The position numbers were made by a program, and so were the translations under genes. Shown here one piece after another: positions 42,901 through 52,434 of a stretch of DNA of 64,000 nucleotides. Below the pieces are notes generated by a model. That model saw only the letters and a list, made by a program, of their open reading frames with translations. It was not told the origin of the DNA and searched no databases. Origin of the DNA: Halomonas urumqiensis. Its GTDB lineage: Bacteria; Pseudomonadota; Gammaproteobacteria; Pseudomonadales; Halomonadaceae. Position 1 is the stretch's first letter; every line of letters begins with the position of its first letter. Location of the stretch: positions 62,001 through 126,000 of the forward strand of contig NZ_PYUD01000005.1 in the NCBI RefSeq assembly GCF_003028575.1. Direction: 5' to 3'.

Positions 42901-45900
42901 TTGGTGGTTTCCTGACTATCACCGTCGTTCTCGGTGACCACCGTGGTCACGTCAAACTCGACACGCCCACTGAAGTTCTCCGGCGCGGTGACCTGGGTCG
43001 TTGCCAGGTTGTTGGCCACCCATTCACGCTCTGCACCTTCGCCGCGAATCAGCGTCGCGTCCTCGATATCGAACTGCTCATCCAGGCCGGTGATGCGATA
43101 AGTCAGGGTTTCCGAGCCATCGATATCGGTGCTTTCCGCCGTGGTGAGAATATCGCTGAGCATCACGCTATCGGTGCCATCATCAAGGTCCGCCTCACTG
43201 TATACAGGCGTGGCAATGACGATATCGGGTGCGTCGGCGACCCCATCAACCAACACATTGATGTTCTTCTCGATGGGGGTGGCCAGCGTATCGGTCTCCC
43301 CATCGTACTCATCCACGGTCACCACGCTGGCCGTCAGCGTGAAATCCTCGTTGCTGTCTAGGGGCGGCTGGATCGTCAAGTCACGACTGCTGTCGAAGTC
43401 GTCGATCACATAGTCACCATCGCCATTGGCGACCACCTCGCTGCCGTCATAGCGGAGTACCGCCCCGACGGGTACATTGCCGATGGTCACCTGGAAGCTC
43501 TCGTTGGGGTCTTCGCTCTGGGGGCGAATGCCCAGGGTGATTTCCTCGTCCTCATTACCCTCGGCGGGGGTGGTTACGCTTAATGAGGCGAGGTCAGCCA
43601 CCGGCTGGTCGATAAAGATGCCGTCGAGGGTCGCACTTCCCGAGATAGCCGATACCTCTTCCGCCGTATCGGGGTCGGTATCCACCGTCTTGGCCTGCAC
43701 CGTGATCTCGAACTGGCCCTTCTGATTCGGCGCGGCCCTGAACTGCACGGTATCCAGAAACTCAATGGGAACTTCCACCGGCGAGCCGTTGAACGTCTTC
43801 ACGACCCAATCACCGCCAGCTTCGCTCGTATCACCATTCGTGGAGTAGCGGAACGAGGCGCCATTGGCATTGTTGTTGAGGACATCGCTTAGGCTATCGA
43901 CCAGTTGCGGTGTCAACAGCGCGAAGGTCTGCTCGGTGCCCCCATTCTCGATGCCATCCTGGTTGTTCCAGGGGCCCTTGAAATCGAACCCGTCGGCATT
44001 CAGCGCAAACCATTGATCCTCGACGCCGTCCACCTCGGTGCCATAGGTATGGTCGCCATTGATGGTGAGATCGGGGCTGCCATCGCCGTCGCTGTCGCCG
44101 CCAACCACTTCGGCGACCGGCGTGACCCGCACGGGCAAGGTACTGGTCGTTTGTTGCGTATCACTGAGCTGAGTACCGTCCACCGTATTGGTATCCGTGG
44201 TGGTGATGGTCAGTTCGATGTCCTGGTTTTCACTGCTGTGTGGCGCCGGCGTGATGGTGAAGTCACTCAACACCTCTTCGCGCTCGGTTTGAGTCAGCGA
44301 ACCATCGAAGGTGATGGTGTAGGGGTCGCCGGCACTGCCATCCCCCGAGACGCTCCAGCCGGCGGTATTCACTGTGGCTTGATTGACGTCCCACCCCGTC
44401 GGTATCTCGAAGGCCACGGAGTCGATCACTTCCGAGCTGGCACGCGTATCGATCACACTGAGCCCGGACAGGAAGTCGACGGCCGTGTCTTCCTCGGTTG
44501 GCGGAATGGCCGAGAAACCAATATCACCCGCGACAGGCGTGACAAAGAGATCGAATTGCACACTGTTATTGCTGGTATCGGCCTCGGGAACCCCATCCAG
44601 TGGGCCGTCGTTACCCCCAAAGCCATCCGCGTCGACATCCTGCGCATTGAGGGTGATCGTGATGCCGGTCAGGTCGCCACTGAAGTTCAGCGCCGCGCCG
44701 AAGCGTATCTCGGGGAAGCTGTCGATTCCCCCGGTCTGGCCATCCTGGCCGTCGAGAGCGTCAATGGTGAGGCTGCCTCCTCCGGCCAAGGTCAGGCTGT
44801 CGTTGATCACCAGCGCATCGTTGCCGGTAGGATTCTCGATGGTAATCGAGCGCACCTCGGAGCCATCCAGGTCCTCGAACTGCGCGCTCAGCAGATCTCG
44901 AAGATCGAAGCGGGAATCCTCGGCGATGGTAAGCGAAGCCTGAGTACCACTGTCGTAGGAAACACTCGTCACCCCATCGATGCTTGTCTGACCGGTATCG
45001 AACAGCAACTCGACATCATCGGTCACCGCCTGCACGCCGACATTCACAGAGGTGCTGGCGGTGGCGCCCGTCACGCCATCCAGCGGATTGCCGCTGTCGT
45101 CGACTTCAAAGCTGGTGACACTGACGTCGATGGTGAAGTTGTCGGCGTCGTGTTGTGCCGGCAGGATCTGCAGCGCCTGATACTGCGCCGTGGTCATCAC
45201 CAGATCCGCATCCGCTTCGGCATCGGCGATGTGCGAACCATCACTCAATGCGATGGTGATCGGGCTGCCATCGCTGGCCAGTAGAGTGTCACCGTTATCA
45301 TCAAGCAGTTCGGCCCCATCGGGAATCCCGCTCAGGCTGATCGCCCCCAGCAGTTCGGGATTATCACCGGGTTCGGCACCGTTCTGATCCTCATTATCGG
45401 TGACACTCGGTGCGTTCAGGCCCAGCGCCACGGCCTCGTCTTCCAGGGTTTCCACATCAGCGCTTTCAGGTAGCTGCGGCGCATCGGCGACGGGGTTGAT
45501 GGTCAGGTTGACCGTCACGCTGCGGGTTTCACCGCCTTCCGTGTAGGAGTAGGTGAAGGTGTCTTGACCGCTGTAATTCTCGTTGGGCGTGAAGGTCAGC
45601 GTGCCATCCGGTGCAATCGTGACCGAACCGTACTCTGGCTCTGGATCGATGATGATGGTGTCCGGCGTGGCATTGGCCGGCGTGGGCACCTCAAGGCTGG
45701 TGTCTTCGTCGACCGTGGCGTTGATCGAGGCTTCCACCGGTGTGTTATCGACCACATCAACGTTGAAGCTGCCGCTGGCCGTGTCGTTATCGCTATCGGT
45801 CACCGTGAAATCGAACGGCAGCGTGATGATATCGCCTGCCGCATTGGTGACCCCGGTGACATGGTCCAGCGCGGATTCGAGGGTGAACGAATACCCGGGG

Positions 45901-48900
45901 TTGTCGCTTCCCGGGTCGGTGATGACAAGGGTAAAGACCGTCTCGCTGTCGGCCGTCGCCGTCAGGGTATAGCCATCCGCACTTAGTGTGAAATCCAGCT
46001 CTTGTTCGCCGGAGGTCAGCCCCAGGCTTTCCAGGGCTGCCACATTGGCTTCATCGAGGGTGGTGTCGAGGCTGTCCTGACCGGCGGTCACAGCCAATGT
46101 GCCGGTCTGGGTCAGCGCCGTCGGGTCCGGGTCGGTACCATTGGCAAGGTTACGCTCGTTGACGCTGGCATCGGGGGGCGTGCCTACCTCGGGCTCGGTA
46201 TCCTCCACCTCGATGGGCTGGGTAGCCGGTTCGGATTCATCCCCGTCGCCATCGGTCAGCACGTAGGAGAAGTTGTCGCTTGCCGACACATCATCGCCAC
46301 TGGCGGAGTGATCGGCACTATCCAGAGGTGTGTAGGACCAGTCGCCATCGCTTTCGACCGTCAGTTCACCGTGCAGGGTCTCCACGCTGACACTGCCACC
46401 CTCGGTGATATCGGCCTGCGCTTCATCGCCATTACGGTCGCTATAGGTGATCTGGCTGACATAGGCACCATCGGCACCCTGAGTGTCGTTCTCCAGGACA
46501 TTGCCGGTGGTGGCGCTGTCGCCCTCGGTCACCGTTACAGGGGTATCGTCTGAGGCCGAGGGGACGTCGTCGACGATATTGACGTCAAGCGAATCGGCGC
46601 GTCGGTCCCCCGACGTGTCGGTGACGGTGATATCGACACTGTCGAGCACATCGCCTGAGGCGTGATCAGCATTAGCGGTCAGCGTGTAGGTGTAGCTGAC
46701 CTCACCGGTTCCCGCGTCATAGCCGGTGATGTCAAGGCCACCATAGGTCATGCCCACCGTCAGCGGCGAGGCATCGCTTGCGCCTTGCAGATCGGCCAGC
46801 GAGAAGGAGTCACTGCCGATCGTCAGGCTCTCCAGCTCATCGACGTTGCCTGCCGAAATAGTGAAAGTGCCATCGACGCTCTTGCTGTCACCGGGATTGG
46901 AACCGTCATCCAGCCCCGCTTCGAAGACACTGACATCGCCGTTATCGGCTCCGTTGGCGTCCGGCACCTGGAGCCCCGGCACGTCTTCGTTGACCGTGAC
47001 GGTGGCATCGTCGCCTGGCACGACGTTTTCATAGTTGCCTCCCGACACGCTGTCGATGCCGATGGTCCACCCGGAGGTGGACTCGCCCGCTTCACCCGCC
47101 CCCAGGTCCTGGTTCTGGTTGGGCACCGCCAGGTCGACCTCGATAGAGGTTTGGTCCTCGGGAATCTCCACGCTTGTGCCATCGCTGAGTTCGATGGTCA
47201 GCGGTCCGCCCTGGGGCGCATCGCTGACACTCAGCGTGACGGTGGCAATGCCACCCTCGTCGGCCTCAGTCGGTGCGCTAAGGTTGACTGTGACGGTATC
47301 GATGGTATCGGTGATATCCGTGGTCACCGGTGTCGCATCGAATTGCAGATCTTCGAGGCTTCCGGCAGCCCCCGCAGAAACAGGGTCGCCATCGGTATCG
47401 ATCTCCTGGACGCTGTCGATACTGCGCTCGACCTCGCCGGCATCGAGATAGACGTTATCCTCGGGTGCGGCGATATCCAGGGTGCCGTCACTGCTACCCG
47501 CCAAAATTGTGATGGTTTCACCCGTATCCAGGGTGACGGCAATGGCGTTGTTGGCCGTCACCGGGGTGCCATCGGCGTCCGTCAGCGAGGCGGTATAGGT
47601 AATACTGCCACCTTCGTCGACACTCTCGGTGGCCGTGAGCCACACCGTCACGGTATCAATCGTGTCGGCCACCTGGGTGGTGACCTCGGTGTTATCAAAG
47701 GCTAGGTCTTCGAGGCTGCCCGGCGTACCGATGGTGACGCCCTCGCTGGCACCGACGATGCTGTTGGTGACGTCACCGGCATCGATGAAGATATCGTCGC
47801 CGGGGGCATCGATCGTGATGCTTTCTTCACTGCTGCCGGCACCAATGGTGATGATTTCGCCATTGGCCAGCGTCACCTCGATCGCGTTATTGGCGGTCAC
47901 TGGATTGCCGTCGGCATCCGTCAGCGTGGCGGTATAGGTGATGCTGCCACCTTCGACGGCATTCTCGGTAGCCGTGAGCGAGACCGTCACGGGGTCGAGG
48001 GTGTCCGCCACCTGGGTGGTGACCTCGGTGGCATCGAAGGCCAGGTCTTCGAGGCTGCCCGGCGTGCCGGCGGCGACATCCTCGCTGGCACTGACAATGC
48101 GGTTCGCTATGGCCTCAGCATCGACATAGATGTCGTCATCAGGGGCATCGATGGTGAGGCTTGCCTGGCTGTTGCCGGCACCAATGGTGAGGGTTTCACC
48201 ATTGGCCAGCGCCACCTCGATTGGGTTGTTGGTGGTGACGGCATTGCCGTCGGCGTCAGCAAGCGCCACCGTATAGGTGATGCTGCCACCTTCTACGGCA
48301 TTCTCGGTGGCCGTGAGCGACACCGTGGTGGTGTCGATGGTGTCGGTGATATCCGTGGTCACGGGAGTATCGTCGACCTGCAGATCCTCGAGGCTGCCCA
48401 GTGTGCCGGCGGCCACGGGGTCACCATTGGCATCGACCTCCTGGGCGCTTTCAATCGCGCGCGTGACCTGGCTGGCATCCAGGTAGACATCATCGTCGGG
48501 CGCTGGAAGCGTGCCACTGTCCTGGCCCGCGCCGATGGTGATGACCTCGCCGCTATCCAGCGTCACCGCGATGGCATTGTTGGTCGCCGCCGGGTTGCCA
48601 TCGGCACCCACCAGGCTGACGGTGTAGAGAATCTCGCTACCTTCCGCCACGCTGGCACTGGCCGTGAGCTTGACGGTAGCCGTGTCTAGGGTGTCGGTGA
48701 TATCGGTCACCGCTGGCGTGGCATCGACCAGCAGGTCTTCCAGGCTTCCCGGCGTGCCGGCGGCCACCAGGGCGCCGCTGCCATCGACTTCCTGGGCCGT
48801 CGTGATGATGGCGCTGGCCGAGGCGTCTTCGACGAAGAGGTCGTCACTCAATGCGTCGATGTCAGCATCGGTCAGGGTGACCTGGCCGGCGTTGCCGCTC

Positions 48901-50831
48901 GCCGCGACGGTGATCGTGGCGCCATTGTCCAGACTGACGCGGATATCATTATTGGCGGTTACCGGATTGCCGTCGGCGTCGGTCAGCGTGGCGGTATAGG
49001 TGATGCTGCCACCTTCGACGGCATTCTCGGTGGCCGTGAGCGAGACCGTCACGGGGTCGAGGGTGTCCGCCACCTGGGTGGTGACCTCGGTGGCATCGAA
49101 GGCCAGGTCTTCGAGGCTGCCCGGCGTGCCGGCGGCGACATCCTCGCTGGCACTGACAATGCGGTTCGCTATGGCCTCAGCATCGACATAGATGTCGTCA
49201 TCAGGGGCATCGATGGTGAGGCTTGCCTGGCTGTTGCCGGCGCCAATGGTAAGGATTTCGCCATTGGCCAGCGCCACCTCGATGGGGTTGTTGGTGGTGA
49301 CGGCATTGCCGTCGGCGTCAGCAAGCGCCACCGTATAGGTGATGCTGCCGCCTTCGTCGACATTCTCGGTGGCGGTGAGTGAGACCGTGGTGGTGTCATT
49401 GTCATCCACGATAACCACGTCGACAGGCTCGCCGGTATCGACACTGTCATAGCCGGTGTCGGAGACCGAGGTGATCGCGTAGCTTCGTGTGTCGTCATCT
49501 TGCACGACGTCATCATCGGGGCGGCTGGGCAGCTCCTCGCTGGCGCTGGTCAGGCCCGCGGGAATGGTGATGTCGATATCCCCATTGACCGTGATCGTGA
49601 CATCCTGATCCGAGACATTGTCCATGGTGGCGGTGAGCGTGATGGGCTCGCCTTCGGTAACCGGCCCTTCGACATCCAGTTGGATACCCAACTCGATCGC
49701 TTGGCTATCGCTGGATTCGTCACTGTTGCCCGCCGGGTCGGTGACCGTGGCGGTCACACTGACATCGGGATCGCCCGGCTCGACCGGCACCTCGACGCTG
49801 ACGCCGTTGTCCAGATCAGACTGGGTGACGGGGCGGTTCAGCAGCTCATTGCCGTCCTTGTCGGTGACCGTGAGGGTGTCACCCACCTCGGTGCCGTCTT
49901 CCAGGGTGATGGCGGCGGTGACGGTGCCATCCTCGCCAATCTCTTCCTGGTTGTAGGTGCCGTCGTCGCCGGCGCCGATCAGCTCGACGGAGACCGCCGG
50001 CGACACGCTATCCACCGGCTTCTGGTCCTCGGCACTGCCGGTATTGCCCGCCGGATCGGTGACCGTGGCGGTCACACTGACATCGGTATCACCCGGCGAC
50101 ACCGGCACCTCGACGCTGACGCCGCTATCCAGGTCTGACTGAGTGAGCTCGCGCTCGTCGAGGATGTTGCCGTCCTTGTCGGTGACCGTGAGGGTGTCAC
50201 CGACCTCGGTACCGTCTTCCAGGGTGATGACGGCGGTGACGGTGCCGTCTTCACCGATCTCGTCCTGGTTGTAGGTGCCGTCGTCGCCGGCGCCGATCAG
50301 CTCGACGGTGGCGGATGGGGACTGGATATCAGTGGAATCGCCTGATTCTCGCTCGCGCCCACCGCCTCTTCGCCAGTCGATTTCATCGTTGCGCTCATAG
50401 CCATAGTCGAAGGCCAGCGGTTTCAGCGGCAGCTCGACACGCTCAAGTCTTACAAAGGTACTACCGTCATGCGTGGGTACGTCGAAACCAGAAGATTGGG
50501 GGCCGCTCTGGCTATCAACTGGCGGTGCATCATTCGCTTCGGGGCGGGCGGGTTCGGCAGTGTTCTGATCCTCGTCATCGCTGTCGGAAGATTCTTCCTG
50601 GGCGTCCTCGGTGGGCTCGGTTTCCGTATCGGGTAGGGTCAGTTGGGTGCCAGCCGGTACCTCCAGACGCGCGCCAGCAGTATCCAAGAGGATCAGGCCG
50701 GCATTATCGGCAGTCACAATCGTCTCGCCCGGCTCGATGACATCACCCTCCTGAAGGGCACGCAGGTTACCATTCTGGTCGCGAACCCACGCCTGCCCGG
50801 AAAGTGCCACTACCGTCATCGATCCATTCAT
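39993..50831 (-). CDS. Giant LapA/BapA-like surface adhesin with Ig-like repeats
   Basis: 3612 residues, very acidic, with no N-terminal Sec signal. Residues about 1-75 (VVALSGQAWVRDQNGNLRALQEGDVI) match the N-terminal retention-module type of type I secreted adhesins. An acidic linker follows, then two near-identical VELIGAGDDGTYNQ modules, about six tandem 117-residue modules of VTVSLTATENAVEGGSITYT type, cadherin/VCBS-like domains and a long series of variable Ig-like domains. The C-terminal 80 residues (LTAEDVLDMTDDDNVLSILGDAGDSV) resemble LapA-type secretion signals. Clear RTX nonapeptide blocks are absent, as is a LapG-type TAAG cleavage site near the N-terminus. It is probably exported by a type I system encoded elsewhere and works in surface attachment or biofilm. 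Confidence 0.87.
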   Translation of the reverse strand: MNGSMTVVALSGQAWVRDQNGNLRALQEGDVIEPGETIVTADNAGLILLDTAGARLEVPAGTQLTLPDTETEPTEDAQEESSDSDDEDQNTAEPARPEANDAPPVDSQSGPQSSGFDVPTHDGSTFVRLERVELPLKPLAFDYGYERNDEIDWRRGGGRERESGDSTDIQSPSATVELIGAGDDGTYNQDEIGEDGTVTAVITLEDGTEVGDTLTVTDKDGNILDERELTQSDLDSGVSVEVPVSPGDTDVSVTATVTDPAGNTGSAEDQKPVDSVSPAVSVELIGAGDDGTYNQEEIGEDGTVTAAITLEDGTEVGDTLTVTDKDGNELLNRPVTQSDLDNGVSVEVPVEPGDPDVSVTATVTDPAGNSDESSDSQAIELGIQLDVEGPVTEGEPITLTATMDNVSDQDVTITVNGDIDITIPAGLTSASEELPSRPDDDVVQDDDTRSYAITSVSDTGYDSVDTGEPVDVVIVDDNDTTTVSLTATENVDEGGSITYTVALADADGNAVTTNNPIEVALANGEILTIGAGNSQASLTIDAPDDDIYVDAEAIANRIVSASEDVAAGTPGSLEDLAFDATEVTTQVADTLDPVTVSLTATENAVEGGSITYTATLTDADGNPVTANNDIRVSLDNGATITVAASGNAGQVTLTDADIDALSDDLFVEDASASAIITTAQEVDGSGALVAAGTPGSLEDLLVDATPAVTDITDTLDTATVKLTASASVAEGSEILYTVSLVGADGNPAATNNAIAVTLDSGEVITIGAGQDSGTLPAPDDDVYLDASQVTRAIESAQEVDANGDPVAAGTLGSLEDLQVDDTPVTTDITDTIDTTTVSLTATENAVEGGSITYTVALADADGNAVTTNNPIEVALANGETLTIGAGNSQASLTIDAPDDDIYVDAEAIANRIVSASEDVAAGTPGSLEDLAFDATEVTTQVADTLDPVTVSLTATENAVEGGSITYTATLTDADGNPVTANNAIEVTLANGEIITIGAGSSEESITIDAPGDDIFIDAGDVTNSIVGASEGVTIGTPGSLEDLAFDNTEVTTQVADTIDTVTVWLTATESVDEGGSITYTASLTDADGTPVTANNAIAVTLDTGETITILAGSSDGTLDIAAPEDNVYLDAGEVERSIDSVQEIDTDGDPVSAGAAGSLEDLQFDATPVTTDITDTIDTVTVNLSAPTEADEGGIATVTLSVSDAPQGGPLTIELSDGTSVEIPEDQTSIEVDLAVPNQNQDLGAGEAGESTSGWTIGIDSVSGGNYENVVPGDDATVTVNEDVPGLQVPDANGADNGDVSVFEAGLDDGSNPGDSKSVDGTFTISAGNVDELESLTIGSDSFSLADLQGASDASPLTVGMTYGGLDITGYDAGTGEVSYTYTLTANADHASGDVLDSVDITVTDTSGDRRADSLDVNIVDDVPSASDDTPVTVTEGDSATTGNVLENDTQGADGAYVSQITYSDRNGDEAQADITEGGSVSVETLHGELTVESDGDWSYTPLDSADHSASGDDVSASDNFSYVLTDGDGDESEPATQPIEVEDTEPEVGTPPDASVNERNLANGTDPDPTALTQTGTLAVTAGQDSLDTTLDEANVAALESLGLTSGEQELDFTLSADGYTLTATADSETVFTLVITDPGSDNPGYSFTLESALDHVTGVTNAAGDIITLPFDFTVTDSDNDTASGSFNVDVVDNTPVEASINATVDEDTSLEVPTPANATPDTIIIDPEPEYGSVTIAPDGTLTFTPNENYSGQDTFTYSYTEGGETRSVTVNLTINPVADAPQLPESADVETLEDEAVALGLNAPSVTDNEDQNGAEPGDNPELLGAISLSGIPDGAELLDDNGDTLLASDGSPITIALSDGSHIADAEADADLVMTTAQYQALQILPAQHDADNFTIDVSVTSFEVDDSGNPLDGVTGATASTSVNVGVQAVTDDVELLFDTGQTSIDGVTSVSYDSGTQASLTIAEDSRFDLRDLLSAQFEDLDGSEVRSITIENPTGNDALVINDSLTLAGGGSLTIDALDGQDGQTGGIDSFPEIRFGAALNFSGDLTGITITLNAQDVDADGFGGNDGPLDGVPEADTSNNSVQFDLFVTPVAGDIGFSAIPPTEEDTAVDFLSGLSVIDTRASSEVIDSVAFEIPTGWDVNQATVNTAGWSVSGDGSAGDPYTITFDGSLTQTEREEVLSDFTITPAPHSSENQDIELTITTTDTNTVDGTQLSDTQQTTSTLPVRVTPVAEVVGGDSDGDGSPDLTINGDHTYGTEVDGVEDQWFALNADGFDFKGPWNNQDGIENGGTEQTFALLTPQLVDSLSDVLNNNANGASFRYSTNGDTSEAGGDWVVKTFNGSPVEVPIEFLDTVQFRAAPNQKGQFEITVQAKTVDTDPDTAEEVSAISGSATLDGIFIDQPVADLASLSVTTPAEGNEDEEITLGIRPQSEDPNESFQVTIGNVPVGAVLRYDGSEVVANGDGDYVIDDFDSSRDLTIQPPLDSNEDFTLTASVVTVDEYDGETDTLATPIEKNINVLVDGVADAPDIVIATPVYSEADLDDGTDSVMLSDILTTAESTDIDGSETLTYRITGLDEQFDIEDATLIRGEGAEREWVANNLATTQVTAPENFSGRVEFDVTTVVTENDGDSQETTNSVAFEVTPSPEAAFSIQSDIIEDTLGQVDLALDFQNGDTDETLDTVWISPPSLADGDEFTLFFGSDGATTLAEAAADAGNGDVTLVGDQYQLTNGAWENIYAKGSANFSGNAGQLEVGYTVTDTPNAGYEGEGADTVADVTSERQDATHTIFIDAVTDAPSVTITGITSGDGSAVIAGNDVTADGGDSLEVTVEVTQQNDTDANGEADTDGSEQLKYFVIDNVPAGVSVAGGEFVGQVAGGTGSQWRVEIDPDRAFDTQTLTETFTFVLSTDAQVNDIQAQQITITGVTQDDNVIGGVNAGEEERDSDSWTLTGTGGEGDGGELPAEINTWEYSGAAMDEDVGLSLAELVNADIGEPAAGGGRSAVTISNLPDGAVVNGMSQTTIDGETVWYASIEDPSSAALQTLLEGIEVIPPPDTNDNTGSFSFDTTLTTQAPNGRQNVEQITLTPTVTPVTDTPTVTVTADDVASGDDVDFSIDISSPADAPNVTLENDQVVLTLDESDMIAGDGATVGGILLDSEGNAITPQGDGTYLLEGVAIGDSLNVTYRPAENTWGDVSLNAEATTQEAGAANSATGSGSATPEIAPPLPEVSLSNSSGNEDELIELQGLEVSLPDSSLTLNAVLIDNVPDGWLVRTGTDADNTSLAENIGGNSWSIPVDSNGDIPDFVGLQPPRNWSGTLEGEDGIRITAQTTRAGERSTTSEPVDITVAPVADGITLDPELSFGREGEKVPLNLSAAMTDLDGSETATISLTGIGANASFFTDGGDTLLQEASESYDPDNDTYTLEGLTPTQVNDLYLVQAATDGAQTVSYEAFTTDVAGALSDEQAPPDTGSFSIDIEAVEPTTGDDTLLYTGEPLDGLAGVDVVELRFNEDPNPDDLSNIEILDLMPEGEDHSVALTAEDVLDMTDDDNVLSILGDAGDSVDLSGSSWTAGGTENDGGVTYQLYNATVGGEEATLRVQQDVPVDI
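47897..48294 (-). repeat. Intragenic DNA repeat, copy A
   Basis: About 400 bp nearly identical to 48959-49356, offset exactly 1062 bp (354 codons, three 118-residue modules). Only scattered single-base differences are seen. It encodes the Ig-like module containing ADADGNAVTTNNPIEV and a part of the next module. Confidence 0.85.
48959..49356 (-). repeat. Intragenic DNA repeat, copy B
   Basis: Partner of 47897-48294 within the giant adhesin. The frame is kept, so recombination between the copies would delete or add three modules without stopping translation. Confidence 0.85.
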
Positions 50832-51522
50832 GTTTCACCTCATAAAAATGCCCTGCCCTCTCACTGATTGATTCCGAGGAGCCTGGGTTCAGGAACACCG
50901 TTACGGGAATCGAAACGACACGATCCCTACGCTAAAGATCCCTACGCTAAAAAATGAACGCCCCTGAGAATTAACTTTTAATTTACTTTGCATGCAAATC
51001 CATGACACTTCAACCCTGCACAGTCTGCTAAAGCCCTATGAAAAAAACATAATAAACAGTGATTTAACTTTACCCAAAGCAAAAGTTCACATTGGTTTAC
51101 TTTTAGGCTTTATACGTACTGTGCTGAATCACAGCCAAGCTCAAAGTTTTAGCCCCCTAGGTGCCCCGCCTAATTGTAAGAAAATAGCTATATATATCCG
51201 GTCAAAAAAACTACATCAATGCATGATATTTCTTACAAAACTCTGCTCCTACCGGTGAGTGTTTCTCCGTACGGTTCCCTCCGCTGTGGCACTTGCTGCT
51301 ATGGCGCTGACAGATGTGCTGCTGCGGCTGACACCCGGCGGCACCGCGCGATTCGAAAACATCCAATCTGGTCAAAATGCCACCTTGGCTCGCTGTCAGT
51401 CGACGTGCCACCTGCCGACAATGATCCTCAGCAACGGTGAGTGAAGCAGCGCGTCAAGCCCACTGCCGACAGCTCCCGTCTCGCCACAACAACATCAACG
51501 AACCAGTTCACGAGGTGAAAAG
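50832..51522. other. AT-rich 691-bp intergenic region upstream of the giant adhesin
   Basis: Divergent promoter region between the adhesin and an SDR. About 50950-51250 is much richer in A and T than the rest of the window and contains runs such as CTATATATAT. A possible 88-codon frame at 50992-51258 shows no family features or good ribosome site and is not called. An exact 15-bp tandem repeat (50922-50951) is near the adhesin. An inverted pair TTGTAAGAAA / TTTCTTACAA lies at about 51174 and 51229. Confidence 0.6.
50922..50951. repeat. Exact 15-bp tandem repeat (two copies)
   Basis: GATCCCTACGCTAAA occurs twice in succession, about 90-115 bp upstream of the adhesin start. It could be a regulator site or simple slippage product. 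Confidence 0.7.
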
Positions 51523-52326
51523 ATGGATAACACGCGTCTCCAGGGTAAAAACTGCCTGATCACCGGTGCAGCACGCGGCATGGGCGCCGCCGTTGCCGAG
51601 CACTATGCCGCCCAGGGTGCCAAGGTGTGCGTCGCCGATATCAACGTCGAAGGATGCGAAGAGGTCGTTTCGCGCATCAAGGCAAATGGCGGCGAGGCGA
51701 TTGCAGTCAAGCTGAACGTCACGGACCGCGCCGAGGTGCAGGCAGCGGTGAAGGCCACCGTCGAGGCCTTTGGCAGCCTGAATGTGATGGTCAACAACGC
51801 TGGCATCAACAAGCCACTGATGTTTCTGGATATCACCGAGGAAAACTGGCATCAGATCATGGATGTCAATGCGCTGGGCTGCCTGCTCGGCATGCAGGAA
51901 GCCGCCAAGCAGATGATCAGCCAGGGCAAGGAAAACGGCCCCTACAAGATCATCAACGTCGGCTCGATCCTCTCGCGTCAGGCCTTCGATGACGTGGTGC
52001 CCTACTCCTGCAGCAAGCATGCCGTGCTTGCCATGATCAACGGTGGCGCCAAGGCACTGGTGGATCACAACATCACGGTCAATGGCTATGGCCCGGGCGT
52101 TGTGCGTACGGAATTGTGGGAGCAACTCGACAAGGACCTGGTCAGCATCGGCAAGTTCGACAAGCAGGGTCAGTCGATGGATGAACTCGCCGCGAAGATG
52201 ATCCTGATGAAGCGCTACTCCTACCCGGAAGACGTGGTCGGCACCGCCTCGTTCTTGGCAAGCCCCGAGTCTGACTACATGACCGGCCAGCTGCTAATGA
52301 TCGACGGCGGCATGATCATGCAATAA
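51523..52326 (+). CDS. Short-chain dehydrogenase/reductase
   Basis: 267 residues: TGAARGMGAAVAEHY near residue 15, ADINVE after the second strand (acidic, NAD likely), MVNNAGINK, INVGSILS with the catalytic Ser and YSCSK. GAGGTGAAAAG precedes ATG 51523. It resembles sugar-alcohol or diacetyl reductase-type SDRs (SPESDYMTGQLLMIDGG end). It stands alone on the plus strand, convergent with the HTH-SBP regulator, and a hairpin follows. It might act on a polyol taken up by the CUT2 transporter to the right; this is a guess from proximity. Confidence 0.8.
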   Translation: MDNTRLQGKNCLITGAARGMGAAVAEHYAAQGAKVCVADINVEGCEEVVSRIKANGGEAIAVKLNVTDRAEVQAAVKATVEAFGSLNVMVNNAGINKPLMFLDITEENWHQIMDVNALGCLLGMQEAAKQMISQGKENGPYKIINVGSILSRQAFDDVVPYSCSKHAVLAMINGGAKALVDHNITVNGYGPGVVRTELWEQLDKDLVSIGKFDKQGQSMDELAAKMILMKRYSYPEDVVGTASFLASPESDYMTGQLLMIDGGMIMQ

Positions 52327-52340
52327 GCACCCCATGAGAG

Positions 52341-52369
52341 GCCCCATGTTCCGCCATGGCACATGGGGC
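52341..52369 (+). terminator. Hairpin after the SDR gene
   Basis: GCCCCATGT-N11-ACATGGGGC, a perfect 9-bp stem 15 bp after the stop, without a T tract. Confidence 0.45.
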
Positions 52370-52379
52370 TCACTGACAA

Positions 52380-52424
52380 CTCACGATTCGCGCCTCACGA
52401 TTCACCCCTCATAACTCACGATTC
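52380..52424. repeat. CTCACGATTC short repeat, three copies
   Basis: The 10-mer occurs at 52380, 52394 and 52415 between the convergent SDR and regulator stops, embedded in longer similar sequence. Probably slippage or duplication; no function is seen. Confidence 0.6.
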
Positions 52425-52434
52425 ACCCCCTGCC

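Noticed and set aside
39918..45284. Plus-strand frames of 452 and 459 codons inside the adhesin gene
   Set aside because: They lie opposite a continuous 3612-codon gene with repeated domains and have repetitive non-protein-like composition.
50992..51258. 88-codon frame in the AT-rich region
   Set aside because: No ribosome site of note and no recognisable fold. Lys/Ile-rich composition reflects the base composition. Left as intergenic.
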